Virus record (IMG/VR): IMGVR_UViG_3300040856_003938 | Coordinates: 1 to 25,410 of that record | From: a virus | Length of the DNA: 25,410 nucleotides | Strand: one strand, 5' to 3' | In this document: piece by piece, positions 17,101-23,198 of the stretch | Layout: every line of letters starts with the position of its first letter | Numbering within the stretch: the first letter of the stretch is position 1 | Program-made: the position numbers and the translations under genes | Notes under the pieces: model-generated | Database searches by the model: none | Seen by the model: only the letters and a program-made list of their open reading frames with translations | What the model was told of the DNA's origin: nothing

Positions 17101-18111
17101 TTTTCCTAAGCTTTCTTGTAATGACTTTTTTGCTTTTGCTGAGCTTTTTTCTGCCCTATCTGCTAAGTCAGATAGACCTTCCCCAAGCTTACTCAAACTC
17201 GGAAGAGCCGCAGTCAATATTTGTGCGCCAAAAGGGGCAAATGCTAAAAATATTAATTCAGGAAATTTTTGTAAAGTTGTTGCAATTGGAGTTAAAAACT
17301 TTACTGCAAAGTCTCGTAATTTATTTACAATTTCTTCAAATGCTGTAGAAAGTTTAGCAAACTCATTTGCGCCCCCTCCTGTAGCTTCAAGCAATTTTCC
17401 ATACTTTTCTTCTGCTTCTCCAAGAACTTTATTTGCTACAGCTTGGCTTCTCTGAAAAGAATTTAACTCTCCGGTAATTCCAAGTGCATCTTTATACTCT
17501 TGAGTTGCTTCTTCTAGTCGAAGAATAATACCTAATTCGTCAAGAAGTTCGGGCTCCGCTTTTGTAATACCACGAACAAGACGATTAAATGAGTCTGTAA
17601 GATCTCTGCCAAGAACAGTCGATGCGTCTTTTGCAGCTTTTGAAATCTGAGTAATTTGAGTAGGATCAAGGCCTGCTGCGGTTCCGATTGCTGCCGCCTG
17701 CGCAGCGTCTCGGAAGCCTAACTGAGCATCTGTTGCGGCCTGAATATCCTTTGTTAAAGAACGAAGAGAAGTACCTGTGGCTGCAGCGTATGCAGTTTGT
17801 CCTTCCTGAAGAAGTTTTAAACTACCAGCATCTTTCAAAAAGTTAAATGCGGCACTTACGGCAAAAACCTGAGCAGCAAGAGTAGCATACGCCGGTACAA
17901 TGCCACCGGAGATACCCTGTGCCATTTTAGAAAAGTTTTTGGTAGAGTTTGCAGAAGCCTGAGCAGCTCCTTTAAGATTTCGATCAGCAGTTCTAGCAGA
18001 CTTTCCAGCTTTGTCCAGCCCCGCAGCAGCTTGTTCAGCTTTTTGACCAATAATTTTAAGGTTACCTTTTTCAGTAACCTTAATAGTTAAATTGATTTCA
18101 TTTTTTGCCAT
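14122..18111 (-). CDS. Tape measure protein (1329 aa)
   Basis: Sets tail length and is later ejected during DNA entry. Residues 1-65 start with a beta region, then a Lys/Ala-rich helix. Hydrophobic segments lie at about 69-92 (GGIVPAYATLAAQVFAVSAA), 285-305 and 470-495 (ISLALGALSWVSLIISLGAL), as in other tape measures that insert in membranes. Residues about 500-970 are largely charged helix and coiled coil. The C-terminal part is Gly/Pro-rich, with a nine-glycine run near 1200, a GMVAGFFFAKGG segment and VVNKPTLGMVGEGRHNEAIV, a sequence commonly found near tape measure C-termini. A CMKLC pair near residue 1055 is unusual. The T-frame stop and this ATG overlap as TAATG at 18111. Confidence 0.95.
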   Translation of the reverse strand: MAKNEINLTIKVTEKGNLKIIGQKAEQAAAGLDKAGKSARTADRNLKGAAQASANSTKNFSKMAQGISGGIVPAYATLAAQVFAVSAAFNFLKDAGSLKLLQEGQTAYAAATGTSLRSLTKDIQAATDAQLGFRDAAQAAAIGTAAGLDPTQITQISKAAKDASTVLGRDLTDSFNRLVRGITKAEPELLDELGIILRLEEATQEYKDALGITGELNSFQRSQAVANKVLGEAEEKYGKLLEATGGGANEFAKLSTAFEEIVNKLRDFAVKFLTPIATTLQKFPELIFLAFAPFGAQILTAALPSLSKLGEGLSDLADRAEKSSAKAKKSLQESLGKDEVVKNSAFLQATLKKEVAENAKTRLKDVQAHKRSLLQKLKDGKQLSDAQIAQVRLNLQNQVRGYKIANKQIRGEVYRTLNEMERANKLTTKKIEGAFAVMSVKVRASISAIGVTSKRVFAGMVTFASRAAAGISLALGALSWVSLIISLGALAVSFFRSGDEAEKAAPKYDYMKSKLEDLKSETEEFIKVQNIMNSEFENGNKAIEAFGKRLANVSNFKLAKDLGAGSGDGLVNQYIKEMAASTERDLNKLKKLEDELNRSRKVTSGSGTAAASRKARREGVAVDPDSGRVVREVAVIEKELNQIRERSTQTLGDYLDANKNNLNVVETSIGVLLEDRKALVGIDNARFQANKTVVAYLETLDKLNNKQDVDIDQLLEQRTEVMALSAAITHLTRLQNENSQAINRAEQRVFPLSEYDQLLINMNEELRLTKANLATQGDPDAIDSEKKRIAFLQQRLALVQSLANTEHEVAMQSLLITAGELKASRGKTSLLKRELKIEADLLKNANKKYALEQKIFQANIVSKNAVADIAKLGASTNEKDREKAQILSENQAARLRTLEISKAELMVLNEQTEALKRQKDELAQIGDAAAQALESGLQRNIAALIKGEESSLKDAILNIAKGILESIADQLAAIMTAKIMKKLLGIKSPAEEMQEAMTKAAKAGGQQIQTNMESAGKTVATDIENAMKRGASGATTSVPGPGGAPIPGTGEMGCMKLCPESSLPEGLGDIVKPPTDSGLPGGDTTDPAGGGAAGVEQTIFEKIGGFFSNIFEKVKSGSIFDYFFKSGAGKTTASGEGMTAERGVSGGIFGNFVDSLGRLFSGEAPFLKGLGDVFGGALSGFDQMFGDIVNGIMGLFGGGGGGGGFADILGMVAGFFFAKGGYAPGGFRAFAKGGVVNKPTLGMVGEGRHNEAIVPLPDGKAIPVAMNGAGQQNNNVTVNVTVDSSGNTNQDASGDQQGMDLGKVIAGAVQQELLNQKRSGGILNPYGVA

Positions 18112-18955
18112 TAGCCACGAACATTATGGGTATATGTCTTTCCACCCCCTGCAGCCTTAGTTTTACGCTGCTCTGCTTTTCTTCTATTTTCTGCTTCTTC
18201 TGCTTTATGGTTTACTACTATACCTTCATAAAGCTTTGCAAAGAAAAGTATGGTTTTTACATCTTCTAAATCGTATATTTTAAATATATGCTCTAAACTT
18301 GACCATTCCTTTCCTAGATACGTTCCTGACATTCCATCCCACCGATCTGGCAGAAGTCCAAACACAAAAAATGCCACTTGAACCTCTTCCGGAAAAGCAG
18401 AAGAATCGAGTGGCATTTTTTCTGGATCAGGTTCTTGACCTAATTGTTCACAAATAAGTAAATACTTATCTACATCTATTTGTGACGAAGATTCTTTTAC
18501 TAGCCGTTCAAGTAGCCTTTGTATTTCGGCTACTTGCTGCTGGTAAAATTTTCAAGATCACCTACTGTTTCAGTTACCCAAGTATCGAAATCTCCTGCAT
18601 TCTTCATTAGAAGCTCTGCATTCTCTTGAGTGTAGGCAAGCTCGTCATCTGGGTCCTGTTCAGAAATATCTACCAAAAGAAGCTCTTCTAGGTATCGAAA
18701 TTTCAGTCCCTTCCACCCTTTGATAACTGCTTTGCAATATTCGGTTAAAAACTTTTCTTCATCAAGCTCTTCTTCAGGCTGTCGAGTTTTCTTGCTAAAC
18801 TTTGTAGTTACGCACTTTTTGCGTAGCTTTAGTAGTTCTTCTCGTGCCAAGTAGCATAGGTCTACAGACATATCAGCGCAGCCAGGGAAGTCGATTGTTA
18901 CAGTTTTGCTCGGAGTCATAAGACTCGCAAGAGAAACAGGTTTTTTATCCGTCAT
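18111..18955 (-). CDS. Tail assembly chaperone GT fusion made by -1 frameshift (281 aa)
   Basis: Reads as join(18955..18545, 18545..18111) on the minus strand, base 18545 being read twice. The first 137 codons are those of the short chaperone; ribosomes slip back one base at AAATTTT (18545-18551). The new frame reads YQQQVAEIQRLLERLVKE, then on through EQLGQEPDPEK into MPLDSSAFPEEVQVAF, with no stop until 18111. The internal ATG at 18416 has no ribosome-binding site and lies inside this open frame, so it is unlikely to be a separate start. The T part contains LLPDRWDGMSGTYLGKEWSS and a Lys/Glu-rich C-terminus. In lambda the GT product recruits tail tube protein to the tape measure; that role is inferred here from position and architecture. 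Confidence 0.9.
18509..18551 (-). promoter_or_regulatory. Programmed -1 ribosomal frameshift signal
   Basis: The slippery heptamer A AAT TTT (18545-18551) fits XXXYYYZ in the correct zero-frame phase. After eight bases comes a perfect 9-bp hairpin, CAAGTAGCC (18528-18536) with GGCTACTTG (18509-18517), loop GAAATACAAA. The zero-frame stop TAG lies inside the 5' arm of the hairpin. TAGCCG in the 5' arm can alternatively pair with CGGCTA at 18501-18506. Spacing and layout are those of known stimulatory elements. Confidence 0.9.
18530..18955 (-). CDS. Tail assembly chaperone, short form, G-type (141 aa)
   Basis: First gene after the promoter at 18999-19027, with AAGGA seven bases before ATG 18955. 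It lies exactly where lambda G lies, between the major tail protein and the tape measure. The N-terminus (SLASLMTPSKTVTIDFPG) resembles chaperones of this type. The remainder is helical and charged, and the C-terminus is DLENFTSSK. The Phe codon TTT at residue 137 is the second codon of the slippery site, so most ribosomes make this 141-residue form and a minority make the 281-residue fusion. The protein is expected to coat the tape measure during assembly and be absent from the virion. Confidence 0.87.
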   Translation of the reverse strand: MTDKKPVSLASLMTPSKTVTIDFPGCADMSVDLCYLAREELLKLRKKCVTTKFSKKTRQPEEELDEEKFLTEYCKAVIKGWKGLKFRYLEELLLVDISEQDPDDELAYTQENAELLMKNAGDFDTWVTETVGDLENFTSSK

Positions 18956-18998
18956 ACATTTGTCCTTAAAAGAAAGTTGTTATTGATTTATACCACAT

Positions 18999-19027
18999 AT
19001 TATAACGAAAGGCAGCAAAAATGTCAA
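18999..19027 (-). promoter_or_regulatory. Consensus sigma70 promoter for tail assembly and tip genes
   Basis: On the minus strand TTGACA (19022-19027) and TATAAT (18999-19004) are both perfect, 17 bases apart. An AT-rich stretch (GTAAAAATATTTC) lies before the -35. Start of transcription is expected near 18992, giving a leader of about 37 bases before the chaperone gene. It follows immediately after the terminator at 19052-19075, so the tail assembly genes have independent transcription. Confidence 0.92.
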
Positions 19028-19051
19028 GAAATATTTTTACCACCTGGAAAG

Positions 19052-19075
19052 AAAAAACCCGCCGAAGCGGGTTTT
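19052..19075 (-). terminator. Rho-independent terminator after major tail protein gene
   Basis: On the minus strand AAAACCCGC, tetraloop TTCG, GCGGGTTTTTT forms a GC stem of five pairs extended by A-T pairs and followed by a U run. It lies 17 bases beyond the stop of the major tail protein gene and just ahead of the promoter at 18999-19027. Confidence 0.93.
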
Positions 19076-19091
19076 GGTAGACTAAGTTAGA

Positions 19092-20684
19092 TTAGGGGTA
19101 GCTAGTTACTGCTCCACTATCCTCATTACCATAGTAGGTAAGTACGATTTCGTCCGCATTGTCGAAGTCATTCGTATAAGCACCAAATCCAGTCTCAAGA
19201 GAAATAACATCTTCTACTGAGTGTACTGGTACATCAATGTGTACTTTCGGCATACTTACATAAAGACGTGGATTCCCATCTACTGCTCCACCAATTTGGA
19301 AAGTTACTTGGAAATCGTTTACAACTTTATCCAAACCTTCGCCAGAAGTAGTCATGTTGTTAAACAATTCTACAGAAGAGCCTTTGTGAGTGCCATTCGC
19401 AGGATCTGCGGTAGTGTCAAGCGTCAAGTAGCAGTTAAAGTTACCTGTTACAGTTCGACCACCCGTTACACCTTCGATTGGAATGTTTACATTACCAAGT
19501 TCTTCCGGTACCAGATAAGTAATGTTATTAGATACTGTTACGTTACCTCCGGTAAGAGTTAGGCTATAGTCGCCTGAAGGGAAGGCAGTAGTATCAGTAG
19601 TACTTACGATACACTGAGTCAAACGATTTCGAATAAATGCTGAAGTTTGATCAACACCCGCATCGATTGCAAAATTAGCTGTAGTAGCCCCGGTAGCAAT
19701 ACCCATCTTCAAGTCAGCACTGCTATCAAGGAAAATATCCCCTGCAGTAGCGCCTGTAATAGTTGTACCAGATTGTACAGTTACCACGCCTGCGGACTGC
19801 TTATCTACAATATTCTTTGCAAAACCTGACCAGTTAATTGTAGCAATACCATCAACATCGAAGTCAATAGAAGCTTCGTTAATTTGAGCATTTTCCAGCT
19901 TGTATACCATTGGGTTGGTAGTGCTAGTTTCCATTACAAAATAAAGGTTACAGGTTGCAAGTACCGCACGGTTTGACTGACCAAAGTTAATAGTTTGTCC
20001 CGCATCGGTAGGCATAGCTACGGCACTGCCAAAGTCTGAGTTTGAATCCGCCTGAGAATTACGATAAAAACCAGTTGTTGCATCATCATCAATTGCATCA
20101 ATGTCAATTGTAACAGACCCAGTACCATCACCAATCAAAGAGGCTGGAACAATAAAAGTTTGGGCAGCAGTATATCCTGTACCACCACTTACTATTTGTA
20201 CATCGCTTGCATTGCCTGCAGCATTAACAATAATTTGGAAAGTACCTGCAGTACCTCCATGAGTACCTGTTACAAGTGAGTTATCACTATCAATAATGTA
20301 GGTGCCGGGGGTTCGATCGCCTGCACTATCCGCAGAGCTGAAATCAAGAGTAGCCAAAGCACCTTGAGAGCCAATAGTTCCATACTTATCAGCACCGGCC
20401 ATTACAGCCCATAGAACTTCTTCTACAGCGTGATGCTCAGTACTCGTGTAGAACGGACGTACATATGTGCTAAAAGACCACTCAGCCGGAGCCAGAGAGT
20501 CTGTAAACAGTCGTCGACCACGACGGCTGATACCGTCTGCACCCTGCATTTCTGCGAGAGTAATATCAGACGTATTAGTAGACTGTGAGAAACTGAACCC
20601 GTCAAGAACTGGAACTTCCCACAACTTACTATCAAACTCTACATAGAGTTTTGAGTCTCTACTAAAGAATAATTGTTGTGCCAT
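19092..20684 (-). CDS. Major tail tube protein with inserted beta domain (530 aa)
   Basis: Forms the tail tube. The N-terminus (LYVEFDSKLWEVPVLDGFSF) and the segment DITLAEMQGADG, followed by RGRRLFTDSLAPAEWSFSTY, resemble tube proteins of large siphophages. The C-terminus (PRLYVSMPKVHIDVPVHSVE, then FDNADEIVLTYYGN) carries the strand pair expected of tube proteins. At 530 residues it is about twice the length of lambda V (246). About 80 of the extra residues (roughly 120-198) are a Gly/Thr-rich module with IVSGGTGYTAAQTFIVPASL, a domain type I associate with marine phage surface proteins. AGGAGAT gives a strong ribosome-binding site before ATG 20684. The gene ends at a terminator, consistent with a high-abundance transcript. 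Confidence 0.88.
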   Translation of the reverse strand: MAQQLFFSRDSKLYVEFDSKLWEVPVLDGFSFSQSTNTSDITLAEMQGADGISRRGRRLFTDSLAPAEWSFSTYVRPFYTSTEHHAVEEVLWAVMAGADKYGTIGSQGALATLDFSSADSAGDRTPGTYIIDSDNSLVTGTHGGTAGTFQIIVNAAGNASDVQIVSGGTGYTAAQTFIVPASLIGDGTGSVTIDIDAIDDDATTGFYRNSQADSNSDFGSAVAMPTDAGQTINFGQSNRAVLATCNLYFVMETSTTNPMVYKLENAQINEASIDFDVDGIATINWSGFAKNIVDKQSAGVVTVQSGTTITGATAGDIFLDSSADLKMGIATGATTANFAIDAGVDQTSAFIRNRLTQCIVSTTDTTAFPSGDYSLTLTGGNVTVSNNITYLVPEELGNVNIPIEGVTGGRTVTGNFNCYLTLDTTADPANGTHKGSSVELFNNMTTSGEGLDKVVNDFQVTFQIGGAVDGNPRLYVSMPKVHIDVPVHSVEDVISLETGFGAYTNDFDNADEIVLTYYGNEDSGAVTSYP

Positions 20685-20711
20685 AGTTTATCTCCTATGA
20701 ACTTTGAAAAG

Positions 20712-20744
20712 AGGCGAACGTGAATCCTTTGATTCGTGTCGCTC
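20712..20744 (-). other. Imperfect hairpin in leader of major tail protein gene
   Basis: In the 64-base gap before the tube gene, the minus strand reads GCGAC, AC, GAATC, AAAG, GATTC, AC, GTTCGC. The inner GAATC/GATTC and outer GCGA/TCGC arms can pair across small internal loops. There is no U run behind it, so it is not a normal terminator. It could protect the 5' end of a processed mRNA or be chance. Confidence 0.4.
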
Positions 20745-20748
20745 GTTT

Positions 20749-21210
20749 CTAGTATCGAACCTCTATAAGTATTTCTCCTACTCCTAAAGGATCTAATACA
20801 CCTTCATCAGTATCTATGCTGATGATTGTGATTTGGTGGGTAAATTTTAAGTCCCCTCGTCTATCATAGTATTCAAATCTACTATTATCTTCTAATACAG
20901 TTTCTACATCTTCCAGAAGCTCATCTAATGCTTCTACTGCATCTTCTTGATTCACATAACAACGAACAGTTATATTCAAAAAACGGTCTTTATAACCTCC
21001 GCCTTGATACTCTCGTCGCTCTGAACCTGCATTGAGATGAATAGCGGGAAACTCTTCTACCTCATCCCAAAATTTCAGTCTTGGACTTACTTCTGCTACA
21101 GAAGTTTGAAAATAACCGGTACCATCTATAAGTTCTAGTTTATTTGCAAGTCCTTGCGTTATAGCGGCACGTCGGCTAGAAAATTCTCTGTTTTTTGTAA
21201 CTACCGCCAC
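20749..21210 (-). CDS. Probable tail terminator / tail completion protein (153 aa)
   Basis: The start is a GTG at 21210 overlapping the upstream gene's TAG (TAGTG), with AGGAGAG a few bases before it. The size, the place between neck protein and tube protein, and the alpha/beta layout fit the ring that caps the tail (lambda gpU or the gp11/gp17-type family). Visible features are RRAAITQGLANKLELIDGTG, FWDEVEEFPAIHLNAGSERR, and a helical DAVEALDELLEDVETVLED followed by the final strand GVGEILIEVRY. No motif fixes the family, so the assignment is from context and fold impression. Confidence 0.72.
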   Translation of the reverse strand: MAVVTKNREFSSRRAAITQGLANKLELIDGTGYFQTSVAEVSPRLKFWDEVEEFPAIHLNAGSERREYQGGGYKDRFLNITVRCYVNQEDAVEALDELLEDVETVLEDNSRFEYYDRRGDLKFTHQITIISIDTDEGVLDPLGVGEILIEVRY

Positions 21211-22553
21211 TAAACTCTCCTAGTATAGAATCTTCCTATTGCCATTTGTGTTGCTAATTCTCTTATTGACGCATCAATAACCCTTCGAGGGTCTCTTTCA
21301 GGCGTTGCCCAGGGGGCTCTACCACTTCCCATTTCAAAAACTTGATAAGGGCTTTTATCGTAAGTATATCCCACACTTGGAAACCCTTTGTTAGTAGTTA
21401 ATACATCTACTACCCTAACACTACTAGCAAATCTTCCCGTTCTGCTCTCGAGGCCGGGCGCTCTCATATTCTTTTCTACTGTTTGCGGCAATTTTTGATT
21501 TAGCATTGCCATTATTGCAAACATACTTCCCATATTCTGTTGTGGGGCTTTTCTAGAGGCTATTCGCCTTTTCTTTATAGGGCTGCCCGTACTTTTATCC
21601 ATTACATTTTTACTAGCTATTTTCTTTCTGCCAGGCGGCCCTTCTTTGATTTTTGTAGATTCGCTAGTAGTTTTTAAAGTTTTCTTGTCTTTAAAAGGGT
21701 CTATTAAAACTTTTAGCGTTTTTTTGCGCTGCCCTTCCGCTAAACTATCTGATCCTTGTATTTCTGCAATATTTAACTTTGCTACTGCTTCTTCTAATTT
21801 TTTCGCGAGGGCTTTTTCCTTTCCGCCACCCTGTATAGCGTTAAGAATCTGACTACCTAACACTACGTCAATTTTTCCGTCTTTTGAGTTTTTATAAATT
21901 TCTAAAATCATTCCCAGCCCTTGGGATTCTAACTCTTTTTTAATTTCTGGAGTAATTGTAGAATCTCCATATGCTTCCATCAAAGCTTCGTGTACTCCAT
22001 TATTTAAGAATTCTTCAATGTTACTGCTTCCACCTTCATGCTCTAAGTTAAAAACTTGTCCTGCATTTTTTAAGTCCCGTGTTTCTCCTGGCTTACTGCT
22101 ACTAGGACGAGTTAAGGGCTCCCCGAGCATTTTTATAAAATCATTATAAAATTTATCAAGAGGCTTTTTGTACATTTGATAAACTCTATCAAAGTTATTT
22201 TTAGAACCTCCGTCTACTTGTTCTACTACTGCTACTACTCCGCCCCTAATATTTTTTACAGTGATTCCTTTTGAGGGGTTGTGTCTTTTTCCAAAAGCTT
22301 TTCTAACATCCGTTGTTAAAGTAGTTATTAGTTTTGCTAACTTAGGCTCTATGTTTTTTAACGCCTGCCGCCCTTCTGCCGTGCCTCCCGAAGATCGATT
22401 TAATAAGTCACGAATTGTCTGCTTAACTTTCGAACCTCTATATGTAAATACATGGGTTCTTTTATTTGCTACAACTCTTCTATAATCGTCCGAACTTTTT
22501 TTAAGCTCAGAATCTAATTTAGTTAAAAACTGCGCTAGTTTAGGGCTACTCAT
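21210..22553 (-). CDS. Neck-type protein with extended N-terminal region (447 aa)
   Basis: The ATG at 22553 overlaps the upstream stop (TAATG). The last 110 residues (APGLESRTGRFASSVRVVDV, SPYQVFEMGSGRAPWATPER, DPRRVIDASIRELA) resemble head-tail adaptor or tail completion proteins of the gp10 kind, which are normally 110-170 residues in total. The first 335 residues are Lys-rich and mostly helical, with low-complexity basic stretches (KKIASKNVMDK, IKKRRIASRK) just before the recognisable part. I do not recognise that N-terminal region. It might bind DNA in the neck, act as a scaffold, or be removed on maturation. Function is inferred from neighbours: connector before it, tail terminator after it. 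Confidence 0.68.
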   Translation of the reverse strand: MSSPKLAQFLTKLDSELKKSSDDYRRVVANKRTHVFTYRGSKVKQTIRDLLNRSSGGTAEGRQALKNIEPKLAKLITTLTTDVRKAFGKRHNPSKGITVKNIRGGVVAVVEQVDGGSKNNFDRVYQMYKKPLDKFYNDFIKMLGEPLTRPSSSKPGETRDLKNAGQVFNLEHEGGSSNIEEFLNNGVHEALMEAYGDSTITPEIKKELESQGLGMILEIYKNSKDGKIDVVLGSQILNAIQGGGKEKALAKKLEEAVAKLNIAEIQGSDSLAEGQRKKTLKVLIDPFKDKKTLKTTSESTKIKEGPPGRKKIASKNVMDKSTGSPIKKRRIASRKAPQQNMGSMFAIMAMLNQKLPQTVEKNMRAPGLESRTGRFASSVRVVDVLTTNKGFPSVGYTYDKSPYQVFEMGSGRAPWATPERDPRRVIDASIRELATQMAIGRFYTRRV

Positions 22554-23143
22554 TAAAAGTTTTTATACAAATCTAGCACTCTTTTAATATGGTCAGGAAA
22601 AGCTACATTATTTCTCTGACTAGTGCTTGCTTGGTTCTGTATACTGGCACCCGCAATAGTTCTTCGCTCTTTGTGCTCATCTTTTAAATAGTAAGTAACA
22701 AGATCTGTAACTGCTAAACGAAGATCAACAGGAATACTTGCGTATCCTGCAGTATAAGTTATACGAACTGCTCCTGGGCCACGTCTCCAATTCTTATAAC
22801 TACTTCCACCTGTTGTGCGAATAACACTATCTGTAACAGAATCAAGATAGTATTCATGCGCAGCAGTAGTTAAAATATTATAAGAATCTTCGTAAGTATC
22901 TCTTTCTTCTACAGATACAATCGTATTTACAGGACTTTCAGTTAGTTGAACAATATGAGTGTCCCAGTCAATATTAATTGTATCTATTTTATTTGTAGAG
23001 TAGTAATCTACAAAACTATTTCCACAATAAGTTTTTACTAATTGACTCACAGAAGGAATCAGATAATTTAAGCGCAAATCATCCTTGGGCTTTTCAATGC
23101 CTTCAGACTCTTTGTATTCTTCTACTGTTATCAAATTTGCCAT
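22553..23143 (-). CDS. gp6-like head-tail connector protein (196 aa)
   Basis: Forms the ring under the portal in HK97-like phages. The N-terminus (MANLITVEEYKESEGIEKPK, DDLRLNYLIPSVSQLVKTYC) and the segment AVRITYTAGYASIPVDLRLA followed by VTDLVTYYLKDEHKER are characteristic of the family. Length is typical. It lies just behind the capsid gene's terminator, yet no ribosome-binding site is obvious before ATG 23143 (ATTGACTCTAT precedes it) and no promoter is visible in the 55-base gap. Confidence 0.9.
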   Translation of the reverse strand: MANLITVEEYKESEGIEKPKDDLRLNYLIPSVSQLVKTYCGNSFVDYYSTNKIDTINIDWDTHIVQLTESPVNTIVSVEERDTYEDSYNILTTAAHEYYLDSVTDSVIRTTGGSSYKNWRRGPGAVRITYTAGYASIPVDLRLAVTDLVTYYLKDEHKERRTIAGASIQNQASTSQRNNVAFPDHIKRVLDLYKNF

Positions 23144-23158
23144 ATAGAGTCAATTAAT

Positions 23159-23190
23159 AAAAACTTGGGGAGGCGAACCTCCCCAGTTTA
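23159..23190 (-). terminator. Rho-independent terminator after capsid gene
   Basis: On the minus strand GGGGAGG, loop TTCG, CCTCCCC forms seven GC-rich pairs (23167-23184), then AAG and a run of five T residues (23159-23163). It starts 14 bases past the stop of the capsid ORF. It should cut down transcription into the connector gene without necessarily abolishing it. Confidence 0.88.
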
Positions 23191-23198
23191 TGCAGCAA

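Noticed and set aside
18111-18416. Independent T gene starting at ATG 18416
   Set aside because: No ribosome-binding site precedes the ATG (CCAGAAAAA), and the frame is open upstream to the slippery site, so this is the end of the frameshift product.
22877-22905. TATAAT in the connector gene
   Set aside because: No -35 match at the right distance and it is in coding sequence; AT-rich DNA gives many such hits.
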